Assembly (NCBI GenBank): GCA_900540625.1
Contig: UQGP01000053.1
Coordinates: forward strand, 1 to 13,367
From: an uncultured Porphyromonadaceae bacterium
Lineage (GTDB): Bacteria > Bacteroidota > Bacteroidia > Bacteroidales > Muribaculaceae
Length of the DNA: 13,367 nucleotides
Direction of reading: 5' to 3'
The notes under the pieces are model-generated. The model was not told the origin of the DNA. It saw nothing but the letters and a program-made list of their open reading frames with translations, and made no database searches. Below are positions 1 through 8,100 of this stretch, one piece after another. How positions within the stretch are numbered: position 1 is the stretch's first letter; each line of letters starts with the position of its first letter. Position numbers and translations under genes: made by a program.

Positions 1-62
1 CCTTAGTGACTACTTCCTTTTTCTTTTTTTCGATTTTATTTAGGACAATATTGGGGCGCTAT

Positions 63-80
63 ATATGTTTTACAACATAT
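63..80. promoter_or_regulatory. Candidate operator palindrome upstream of the receptor promoter
   Basis: ATATGTT (63-69) and AACATAT (74-80) are perfect 7-bp inverted arms separated by 4 nt. The site ends about 26 nt before the -7 box at 107-114, so it abuts the expected -33 region. This is a normal place for a regulator to bind. AT-rich palindromes of this length also arise by chance, so the regulatory role is a guess. Confidence 0.25.
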
Positions 81-106
81 TATGCTGCCATTTGCGAATT
101 AATGTG

Positions 107-114
107 TAATTTTG
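107..114 (+). promoter_or_regulatory. Bacteroidales -7 promoter box (TAATTTTG) for the receptor operon
   Basis: TAATTTTG matches the TAnnTTTG -7 consensus of the Bacteroidetes primary sigma factor exactly. Transcription would start near 121, about 315 nt before the receptor ATG. I see no convincing TTTG -33 element at the usual 19-21 nt spacing. The promoter is therefore either weak, activator-dependent or a chance match. Confidence 0.45.
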
Positions 115-139
115 ACGTCCAATTCCGCTGAGAAGTGCG

Positions 140-196
140 ATGCCCGACAGGGTTTCGTGCAATACTTGTTTTCCCTCTTATGGCGAAAACGGGCAT
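140..196 (+). promoter_or_regulatory. Nested inverted repeat in the receptor 5' UTR (possible structured leader)
   Basis: ATGCCCG (140-146) is perfectly complementary to CGGGCAT (190-196). Inside it, AGGG (149-152) can pair with CCCT (173-176). This gives a two-step stem near the 5' end of the predicted transcript. I do not recognise the conserved core of a cobalamin, TPP, SAM or preQ1 riboswitch. Whether it is regulatory, merely stabilising or fortuitous cannot be told from one sequence. Confidence 0.3.
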
Positions 197-275
197 ACAG
201 GTGTGCGACATAGAGATGTTCCACTCAGTCATGCTCGCGGGAAAGGACAATCAGCACCCACGCCTTGTACACCTC

Positions 276-293
276 CTATACTTGCTATACTTG
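276..293 (+). repeat. Tandem duplicated 9-mer CTATACTTG
   Basis: Two perfect head-to-tail copies of CTATACTTG lie at 276-284 and 285-293. Each contains TATACTTG, one mismatch from the TAnnTTTG promoter box. CTTG at 264-267 sits 18 nt before the second TATACTTG, roughly the -33 position. The repeat could be a weak second promoter about 145 nt upstream of the receptor start, or a simple slippage duplication. Confidence 0.3.
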
Positions 294-436
294 CAAAAAA
301 AGAAGACAATGCAAAAGGGCGGACAATGCTGCCAAAGACCTGAAAAGGCATAGGCTTGGAACGTGTTCCACGGCCGCAAACTACATTTCAACATACATCT
401 GACAACATAAATTATTAAAAAACCTAATAACACCTT

Positions 437-3199
437 ATGAGACTTAAACTGTTCCTGATTGTGCTCCTGGCCGCAGTATTGCCCGGGTTGGCACAAAGCG
501 CCAAAATCGTTGGTACAGTGGTCAATGCCTCCACGGGAGCGCCTATATACGGTGCAACCGTCAGCCTGAGCAAGCAAGGCAATGCCACCACAGATGCCAA
601 CGGCAACTTTGTGCTGCGCGTCACTGCCGGCACCAGCGACCGTATGCTCGTGGCCTTTAACGGCTATGAAACTTACGGCGTCGACATCACCGTGGCCTCC
701 GCGACTACCGAAGTAGGCACCATCCGCCTCAACCCCATTAACTATGACGCCGAAATGTACGGCGACCTCAATGACATCTATGCCGATGAGTCCGCTATGG
801 ACGCCGGCGACGATGACGACAGCGGCCGCCAAAACATCGTGGCACTTACCGGAGCCAACGATGATATATTCTACAATACGGCCAGCTACAACTTCGGTCC
901 CATGTACTTCAACTACCGCGGCATGCGCTCCGAGTATCAAACCGTATACCTCAACGGCATCGAGATGAACGACCCCATACGCGGCCGCTTCAACTTCTCA
1001 TCGCTGTTGGGCCTGACCTCGCGCGCCTTCCGCAACAAGACCAGCGCCGTAGGCACTGCCGTGGCCAACTATGGCATGGGCGGCCTGGGCGGCAGTGTCA
1101 ACTACAACACCATCACCGACACATACGCCCCCGGCTTCAACGGCTCGCTGGCATTTACCAACTCAAACTATATGTTCCGCGCTATGGCCACCTACTCCAC
1201 CGGTCTGAGCAAGAACGGCTGGGCCTTCACAATCAGCGGCATAGGTCGCTACTCCAAAGAAGGCGTTGTAGACGGAACATTCTACAACAGCGGCGGCCTG
1301 TTTATATCCCTCGAGAAGGTTCTTGACAAACACAACAGCCTTACACTGACAGCCTTCGGCGGTCCCACTCAGCGTGCTACCGCTTCCGCTACCTATCAGG
1401 AAGTATATGATCTGGTAGACGACAACCTCTACAACCCCAACTGGGGCTGGCAGAACGGCGAAAAGCGCAGCGCGCGCATCATCGAGTCCTACGACCCCAC
1501 GGCTATGCTTACCTGGCTCTACAAAGACGGACGCACAACCCTCAACACCACCGCAGCCGTCCGCTGGACCAGCTACTCGCAGTCTGCTCTGCAGTACTAC
1601 AAGGCCAATGACCCCAACCCGACCTACTACCGCTACCTCCCGTCATACTATGACAACCAAGAGGAAGCCGACTATTACACCTACCTGTGGAAAAACGATC
1701 CGAGCTTCCGCCAGATCAACTGGGAGAACCTCTACACCATCAATAAGCTCAACAACATCCAAAACGAAGGCAAGGATGAAGCCGACCACAAAGGATCTTC
1801 CTACATCCTGGAAAATCGTGTGAACAAGCAGTTCAACACTATGTTCAATACCTTCGTCAACCACCGTCTCAACGACCACTTCCAGCTGCAAGCCGGTCTG
1901 TCGTTCAACTACACCAAAGCCTCCTACTATAAAACAATACGCGACCTCCTCGGCGGCGAATACTGGCTTGACATCGACCCCTTCAGCGACCGCGATATCA
2001 CCATCGCCCCGCTCAACCTCCAAAACGACCTCGACAACCCCAACCGCCGCGTCACCAAGGGCGACCGCTTCGGTTACGACTACGACTTCCACTATATCAA
2101 AGCCGAAGGCTGGTTGCAGAACACCTACACCAGCACACACTGGGATGTCAACTACGGCGCACGCATGAGCTTCACCCAATTCTACCGCGACGGCCATATG
2201 CGCAACGGCCGTGCACCGCTCAACTCCCTGGGCAATAGCTCAACAAGCCAATTTGACAATGCAGGCGTCAAAGCCGGTGCAACCTACAAGCTTGACGGAC
2301 GCAACTTCTTCACCGCACACATCAGCTACGGCACACGTGCACCTCTGGCCGACCAAGCTTTCATTGCACCGCGCGTCAAGAATACACTCGTAAGCGACCT
2401 GCGTAGCGAACGCGACTTCTCCGCCGACATCTCCTACGGATGGGCTTACCGCCGCTTCCGTGGCGCCCTGACCGCCTACTACGTCAACCTCGACAACGTC
2501 ACCGAGCGCACAGGCTTCTACGATGACCGCTACTCCACTTACGCCATCTACGCCCTCACCGGCGTCCGCAAGGTCTCCAAAGGTATCGAACTGGGCATGT
2601 CCTTCAAGATTACGCCCAGCCTCACCGCAACCTTCGCCGGCACTTACGCCAAGTACCAGTACAAGAACAATCCTCAGGGTACACGCTCATTCGAAAACGG
2701 CCTATACGCCGACACCACCCAGACCGTATACCTCAAGAACTTCTATGTAGGTTCGACACCCCAGACTGTCTGCAACCTCGGACTCGATTGGGCTGCTCCC
2801 GGCAACTGGTTCTTCAACGTCAACGGAACATGGATGGGTGACGCTTACGTATCGCTCTCCCCGGCATACCACGAAGCTCTGCCCGAATTGTGGAAAAACA
2901 TTGAGAACTGCACCCCCGAGAAACTTCAGGCCAAAATCGAAGAACTGTCCACACAAGACAAACTGAAAAACGCCTTCAGCCTCAACGTCTCCGTGGGCAA
3001 GCTCATATACATCAACCGCAAAGTTTCGCTCAATCTCAACCTCAACGTCAACAACGTTCTCAACAACCGCGACATCGTCACCAACGCATACCAGCAGGGA
3101 CGTCTCGATACCAAAAACTACATACGCGACAAGTACCCCAACAAATACCAATACGCCCAAGGCGTCAAAGTATTCTTCAATGTCGGAGTACGCTTCTGA
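437..3199 (+). CDS. TonB-dependent outer-membrane receptor with N-terminal carboxypeptidase-D-like domain
   Basis: A 920-residue outer-membrane receptor expected to import a ligand into the periplasm using TonB energy. A signal peptide spans roughly residues 1-21, with a cut near LAQS. Residues about 23-100 form the regulatory-like Ig domain typical of Bacteroidota receptors (KIVGTVVNASTGAPIYGATV, then TTDANGNFVLRV). A very acidic linker around 104-127 contains a DDDD run. The plug runs about 128-225 and ends in GGLGGSVNYNT. The rest is an aromatic-rich beta-barrel ending in FFNVGVRF, with the terminal Phe expected of a BAM substrate. The length fits the family. No SusD partner follows; two lipoproteins do, 60 nt downstream. 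The start at 437 is preceded by an A-rich stretch and gives a clean signal peptide. The substrate cannot be read from the sequence; the neighbours suggest a nucleic-acid- or phosphate-derived ligand (inference). Confidence 0.9.
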   Translation: MRLKLFLIVLLAAVLPGLAQSAKIVGTVVNASTGAPIYGATVSLSKQGNATTDANGNFVLRVTAGTSDRMLVAFNGYETYGVDITVASATTEVGTIRLNPINYDAEMYGDLNDIYADESAMDAGDDDDSGRQNIVALTGANDDIFYNTASYNFGPMYFNYRGMRSEYQTVYLNGIEMNDPIRGRFNFSSLLGLTSRAFRNKTSAVGTAVANYGMGGLGGSVNYNTITDTYAPGFNGSLAFTNSNYMFRAMATYSTGLSKNGWAFTISGIGRYSKEGVVDGTFYNSGGLFISLEKVLDKHNSLTLTAFGGPTQRATASATYQEVYDLVDDNLYNPNWGWQNGEKRSARIIESYDPTAMLTWLYKDGRTTLNTTAAVRWTSYSQSALQYYKANDPNPTYYRYLPSYYDNQEEADYYTYLWKNDPSFRQINWENLYTINKLNNIQNEGKDEADHKGSSYILENRVNKQFNTMFNTFVNHRLNDHFQLQAGLSFNYTKASYYKTIRDLLGGEYWLDIDPFSDRDITIAPLNLQNDLDNPNRRVTKGDRFGYDYDFHYIKAEGWLQNTYTSTHWDVNYGARMSFTQFYRDGHMRNGRAPLNSLGNSSTSQFDNAGVKAGATYKLDGRNFFTAHISYGTRAPLADQAFIAPRVKNTLVSDLRSERDFSADISYGWAYRRFRGALTAYYVNLDNVTERTGFYDDRYSTYAIYALTGVRKVSKGIELGMSFKITPSLTATFAGTYAKYQYKNNPQGTRSFENGLYADTTQTVYLKNFYVGSTPQTVCNLGLDWAAPGNWFFNVNGTWMGDAYVSLSPAYHEALPELWKNIENCTPEKLQAKIEELSTQDKLKNAFSLNVSVGKLIYINRKVSLNLNLNVNNVLNNRDIVTNAYQQGRLDTKNYIRDKYPNKYQYAQGVKVFFNVGVRF

Positions 3200-3259
3200 T
3201 ATGAATATTTTTTCGCGTAAACACCACAGTATCACGCCCCAAAACATAAAATCAAGACA

Positions 3260-5092
3260 ATGAAAAAATCACTAATATACATCTATACAGCCCTGCTGGC
3301 ACTCGCCGGCTCCGTGTCGCTGTCGTCCTGCGATGACGACTTCGAGCGCCCGCCCATGGTGGTACCCACGGCCAAGCGCCACGCCAACACCACCATTGCC
3401 GAACTTAAAACCAAGTTCTACACCGGCGAAAGCAACTATGCCACACTCGTCGAAAAACGCGACGATGGCACAGACTACATCATCAAAGGCCGCGTCATCT
3501 CCTCCGACCAGGCAGGCAACTTCTTCAAACAGCTTGTTATCGAGGACGAAACCGGAGCCATTCAGGTCAACATCGACAGCTACGACCTGTACAAATCCTA
3601 CCAATACGGGCAGGAAATTGTCATCGATGTCACCGGACTCTATGTCGGCGCCTACGGCAAGCTCATGCAAATAGGCTCGACCCCCAACAACAACTATCCC
3701 GGGCGCATAGCCTCCGACCTTGCTACAAAGCAGATTGAAGTCAACGGTCTGGCCGAACCCGAAAAAGTCGTAGCCGGCGAATACACCATTGCCGCGCTCA
3801 ACGACCTTATTTCCAATCAAGAAGAATTCCTGGCCAAGCAATGCCGCCTCGTATCCATCAAAGATGTAACATTCAAGGATGCCGGCAAAGCAACCCTCGC
3901 CGACAAGGACAAAAACACCTCGCGCACCATCTCCGACGGCACAGGTGATATGATTGTCTACACCAGCGGATACAGCGACTTCTACGACTACTACTGTCCC
4001 GAAGGTAAAGGCACCATCGTCGGCATCCTGAGCTTCTTCAACCGCTCGTGGCAAATACGCCTCATAGGCGTCAGCGAGGACGAGAACGTCGCAGACACCA
4101 TGCGCGGCCTCATCGGTTACGAACTCAGCAAGGCTCCCGGCACCGGAGGCGACACCCCCACACCCACGCCCACCCCGGGCGATGCCGGCACCAAGGAAAA
4201 ACCCTACACCGTTGCTAACGTACAGGCCGGAGCCACCGGCACAGGCGTATGGGTCAAAGGCTACATCGTAGGATGGATTGACGGCAAGACACTCGCCGAC
4301 GGAGCCAAATTCAACGCCGACGGCGTCACAGTGTCATCAAACGTCATGCTCGCCGATGCAGCAGACGCGGCAACCACCGCCAAAATCATCCCCGTACAGC
4401 TGCCCAGCGGCGAAATCCGTAAAGCCGTCAACCTTCAGGACAACCCCGCCAACTACAAGAAAGAAGTGCTGCTTAAAGGCAACCTCGTGGCATACTTCGG
4501 CGTTCCCGGCCTCAAAGAAGTCTCCGCAGCAGTCATCGACGGCAAAGAATACCCCATGGGCGGCGACGACCAGCCCTCAGGCGACGTCGTGACATCCCTC
4601 GACGAAAACTTCGACGCCTCCACCGATATCCCCGTCGGATGGTTCCAGAAACAAGCCGCCGGCGACAAGGCTTGGTATGTCCGCAACTTCAACGAGAACA
4701 ACTACATCACCATGTCCGGATTCAAGGGCACTGCACCCTTCGACCAGTGGCTGCTCTCGCCCGCCATCGACATGGACAAAGTCTCCGACAAGACCCTCAC
4801 CTTTGACACCCAAGTCAACGGCTACGGAGCCACCACAACCACGCTCAAAGTCTACATCGTCACCGACCCGGCCAACCTCGCTACAGCCACCGAGCTCAAA
4901 GCCACCTTCGCCACAGCTCCGGCAGCAGGAGCCGACGGCAAGACAAAATACAGCGAATGGGTAAAGAGCGGCAACGTCGATCTGGCCAAATACAAAGGCA
5001 AAGTATACATCGCCTTCCGCTACCAAGCCTCCAAGGATGCCAACTACGCCACCTGGTGCGTAGACAACGTCAAACTCAACGCTGCCAAATGA
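3260..5092 (+). CDS. Surface lipoprotein: DUF5689 + one OB-like (DUF6359-type) module + choice-of-anchor J domain
   Basis: A 610-residue lipoprotein. The signal peptide ends in the lipobox LSSC with the lipidated Cys at residue 24. It is followed by DDDFE, which resembles the acidic lipoprotein export signal that sends Bacteroidota lipoproteins to the cell surface. Residues about 43-280 match DUF5689 (NTTIAELKTKF; GRVISSDQAGNFFKQLVIED), itself OB-fold-like. A Thr-Pro linker (298-307) leads to one DUF6359-type module at about 309-432 (GTKEKPYTV; VWVKGYIVGW; IPVQLPSGEIRKAVNLQ). Residues about 446-610 are a choice-of-anchor J jelly-roll domain (SLDENFDAS; FDQWLLSPAIDM; NYATWCVDNVKLN). No catalytic motif is visible, so a binding role is likely. 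It lies 60 nt after the receptor gene and 59 nt before its longer paralogue. Substrate binding on the outer face beside the receptor is inferred. Domain names come from memory of the families. Confidence 0.85.
   Translation: MKKSLIYIYTALLALAGSVSLSSCDDDFERPPMVVPTAKRHANTTIAELKTKFYTGESNYATLVEKRDDGTDYIIKGRVISSDQAGNFFKQLVIEDETGAIQVNIDSYDLYKSYQYGQEIVIDVTGLYVGAYGKLMQIGSTPNNNYPGRIASDLATKQIEVNGLAEPEKVVAGEYTIAALNDLISNQEEFLAKQCRLVSIKDVTFKDAGKATLADKDKNTSRTISDGTGDMIVYTSGYSDFYDYYCPEGKGTIVGILSFFNRSWQIRLIGVSEDENVADTMRGLIGYELSKAPGTGGDTPTPTPTPGDAGTKEKPYTVANVQAGATGTGVWVKGYIVGWIDGKTLADGAKFNADGVTVSSNVMLADAADAATTAKIIPVQLPSGEIRKAVNLQDNPANYKKEVLLKGNLVAYFGVPGLKEVSAAVIDGKEYPMGGDDQPSGDVVTSLDENFDASTDIPVGWFQKQAAGDKAWYVRNFNENNYITMSGFKGTAPFDQWLLSPAIDMDKVSDKTLTFDTQVNGYGATTTTLKVYIVTDPANLATATELKATFATAPAAGADGKTKYSEWVKSGNVDLAKYKGKVYIAFRYQASKDANYATWCVDNVKLNAAK
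4184..4555 (+). repeat. OB-like (DUF6359-type) module, single copy in the short lipoprotein
   Basis: Residues about 309-432 of the 610-residue lipoprotein. Shared landmarks with the later copies are a GTKE-PY opening, VKGYIVG, an asparagine-rich NV/NI strand, IPVQLP-G-IR, NLQ-NP, and Y-FG-PG-K. The module seems a self-contained cassette bounded by Thr-Pro linkers. Confidence 0.65.
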
Positions 5093-5151
5093 CAAGCGTC
5101 ACGACACACCCGCATATTCAATAACACAAGCCAATACACCATACAAAACAT

Positions 5152-8100
5152 ATGAAACCACTGAAATCATATCTGGCGTGGGTAGCCGTGACACTCGCAG
5201 TTGCGGGAGCCACCACGGCTTGCCAAGACGACATCGACGATCCCATCATCGATGCCCCCGTGGCCAAAGACCAGCCCAACACATCCATACTCGAGCTCAA
5301 AACCAAGTATTGGAATGACGCCACCAACTACATAGACACCATCGGCACACGCGACGACGGCAGTCACTACGTCATCTCCGGACGCGTCGTCTCCTCCGAC
5401 GAAGCCGGCAACGTCTTCAAGTCTCTCGTCATCCAAGACGGCACCGCAGCACTGTCGCTGTCCATCAACTCCTACAACCTCTACCTCAAATACCGCCGCG
5501 GACAGGAAATCGTCCTCGATGTCACCGGTATGTATATCGGCAAATACAACGGCCTCGTACAGCTCGGCCAACCCGAATGGTACGAAAACGGCAACGCTTG
5601 GGAAGCATCTTTCATGTCGCCCGAGTACTTCATGGCACACGCCCAACTCAACGGCTTCCCCGACACCTCCAAGCTGGACACCCTCGTGGTCAACTCCTTC
5701 TCCGAGCTGCCCACCGACCCCGCCGGCCTCATCAAATGGCAAAGCCAACTGGTACGCTTCAACAACGTATCCTTCGCCAACGGCGGCAAAGCCACATTCT
5801 CCGAGCACAAGTCCAACGTCAACCAAAGCCTTGTCGACGCTGACGGATCGAGCATCAACGTCCGCACCTCCGGATACTCCAATTTCTGGAACAAGACCCT
5901 CCCCGAAGGTCGCGGTGACGTGGTAGCCATACTCTCGTACTACGGTACCAGCGGATGGCAACTCATCCTCAACGACTATGCAGGTTGCATGAACTTCGGC
6001 AACCCCACCGTTCCCGAAGGATCGCAGAGCAAGCCCTGGAGCGTTGACAAAGCCATCGAAATCGAAAAAGTCGGAACAGAGAAGTCCGGATGGGTTTCGG
6101 GATACATCGTCGGCGCCGTAGGCCCCGAAGTCACCGAAGTCAAGTCCAACTCCGACATCGAATGGAAAGCCGATCCTCTGCTGAGCAATACCCTCGTAAT
6201 CGGCCAAACAGCCGACACCAAGGACATCGCTCACGCTCTGGTCATCGAACTGCCTGACGGCTCCAAGCTGCAGTCTCTCGGCAACCTCGTCGACAACCCC
6301 GGCAACTACGGCAAGCAAATAGCCCTGCGCGGCACACTCGCCAAAGCTATGGGTACCTTCGGCATCACCGGCAACAACGGCACCACCGACGAATTCTCCA
6401 TCGAAGGCCTCAACCCCGGCGGCGAAGGCATACCCGAAGGCACGGGCACCAAAGAATCACCCTACAACTGCTCACAAGTACTCGCCGGAGCTTCCGGCAC
6501 CGCATGGGTCAAAGGCTACATCGTCGGCTCCAGCGCCGGCAAGACCGCAGCCGAAATGACCAACGCCACCGGCTCGGCCGCTTCCACTTCCAATATCTTC
6601 ATCGCTGCCAAGGCTGACGAAAACGATTACACCAAGTGTATTCCCGTACAGCTTCCCATAGGCGACATTCGCTCCTCGCTCAACCTTCAGGCTCATCCCG
6701 AGAACCTCGGCAAAGTCGTAGCCCTCAACGGATCGCTCGAAAAATACTTCGGACAACCGGGCGTTAAGACTGTCACCGAATTCGATCTCGAAGGCGGCGT
6801 CACACCTCCCACGCCTCCCGTAACCTCCGGCGACGGCTCCGAGAACAACCCCTACACCGCTGCCGAAGTCATTGCCTTCAACCCGCAATCCTCGCAGGAA
6901 GCCACCAAGAGCGCCGTTTGGGTCACCGGTTACATCGTAGGTTGGGCTGACGTCAGCGCCACTCCCTACGCCATCAACGCCGAGACCGCCCACTTCGACG
7001 CCTCCGCCACCATGGCTACCAATATCCTCGTAGCTCCCTCGGCCGATGTCAAGGACGTTACCAAGTGCATCGGCGTCCAGCTCCCCACCGGCGATATTCG
7101 CAATGCGCTCAACCTCCAAGCCAATCCCGGCAACCTGGGCAAGAAACTCCAGATCAAGGGCGATATCATGAAGTATTGCGGCGTCGCCGGCATCAAGAAT
7201 GCCACCGCCTACAAGCTCGAAGGAGGCACAACTCCCACCCCCACCCCCTCCGACCCCGTAGCATCGCTCAACGAAAACTTTGACGCATCCACCAACATCC
7301 CCGCCGGATGGACCCAGTCGCAAGTGGCAGGCAACAAGGCGTGGTACGTACCCACGTTCCAAGGCAACAATTACGCCGCCATGACCGGATTCAAGGGCAC
7401 AGGTCCCTTTGACCAGTGGCTCATCTCCCCGGCCATCGATATGTCCAAAGTCACCAAGAAAGTGCTGACCTTCGACACCCAGGTCAACGGATACGGCTCG
7501 ACACAATCCGCCCTCAAGGTCTTCGTGCTCACCGCAGCCGACCCGGCCAAGGCCAAGGCTACACAACTCAACCCCACCCTGGCAACAGCACCCGCAAGCG
7601 GATATAGCCAGTGGGTAAACTCGGGCGAACTGGACCTCAGCGCCTTCTCCGGCATCGTATACATCGGATTTGAATACACCTCGCCCGTGGCCGACAACTA
7701 CGCCACCTGGTGTGTAGACAACGTCAAACTCAATGCCGAAGGCGGCAGCACCCCCGACCCCGATCCCACTCCCGACCCCACTCCCGCAGGAGACTTCAAG
7801 GGCGACTTCAACTCGTTCAACAACGGCCAAGCCCTGTCCAAACCTTACGGAACATACACCAATAAGACCGGATGGACCGCCTCCAACGCCATCATCCTTG
7901 GCGGCGGCGACAACGATTCGAACCCGATATTTAAGTTCATCGGCGCAGCCGGAACACTGGCTCCGACCCTCAACGGCAAGACCTCCGCAGCCGGCACCCT
8001 CGTATCACCCGCACTGTCCGGAAGCATCAAGACCCTGACATTCAAATACGGTTTTGCCTTCAGCGAAGCCAAGGCGCAATTCACCGTCAACGTCAAGGAC

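Larger units (their letters stand above)
1..436. other. Non-coding upstream region and leader of the receptor operon
   Basis: No convincing gene is present. The short open frames at about 135-353 have no recognisable product and no family-like composition. The stretch holds a T-rich segment (17-40), a 7-bp palindrome (63-80), a TAnnTTTG promoter box (107-114), a nested inverted repeat (140-196), a tandem 9-mer (276-293), a GGAAC/GTTCC inverted repeat (357-370) and an A-rich segment directly before the receptor start at 437. If transcription starts near 121, the 5' UTR is about 315 nt, which leaves room for a regulatory RNA. I could not match it to any riboswitch class I know. Confidence 0.6.

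Noticed and set aside
135..353. Possible small leader peptide(s) in the receptor 5' UTR
   Set aside because: The two overlapping frames have no family-like features, no A-rich translation signal before them and are the length expected by chance.
121..436. Known riboswitch (cobalamin, TPP) or 6S-type RNA in the leader
   Set aside because: A CTGAGA near 128 and an ACCTGA near 339 recall TPP elements, but the remaining conserved core is missing. No B12-box-like GCCACTG is present and no long rod-like pairing was found.
251..940. Open frame on the minus strand (229 codons) across the leader and the receptor start
   Set aside because: It overlaps the receptor coding region antisense, has biased shadow-like composition (Val/Gly-rich) and no recognisable domain. 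Similar antisense frames occur across every GC-rich gene here.
6472..7830. Long minus-strand frame (452 codons) opposite the large lipoprotein
   Set aside because: Its product is a Gly/Val-rich repetitive shadow of the opposite strand. The + strand frame has clear domains, signal peptide and linkers.
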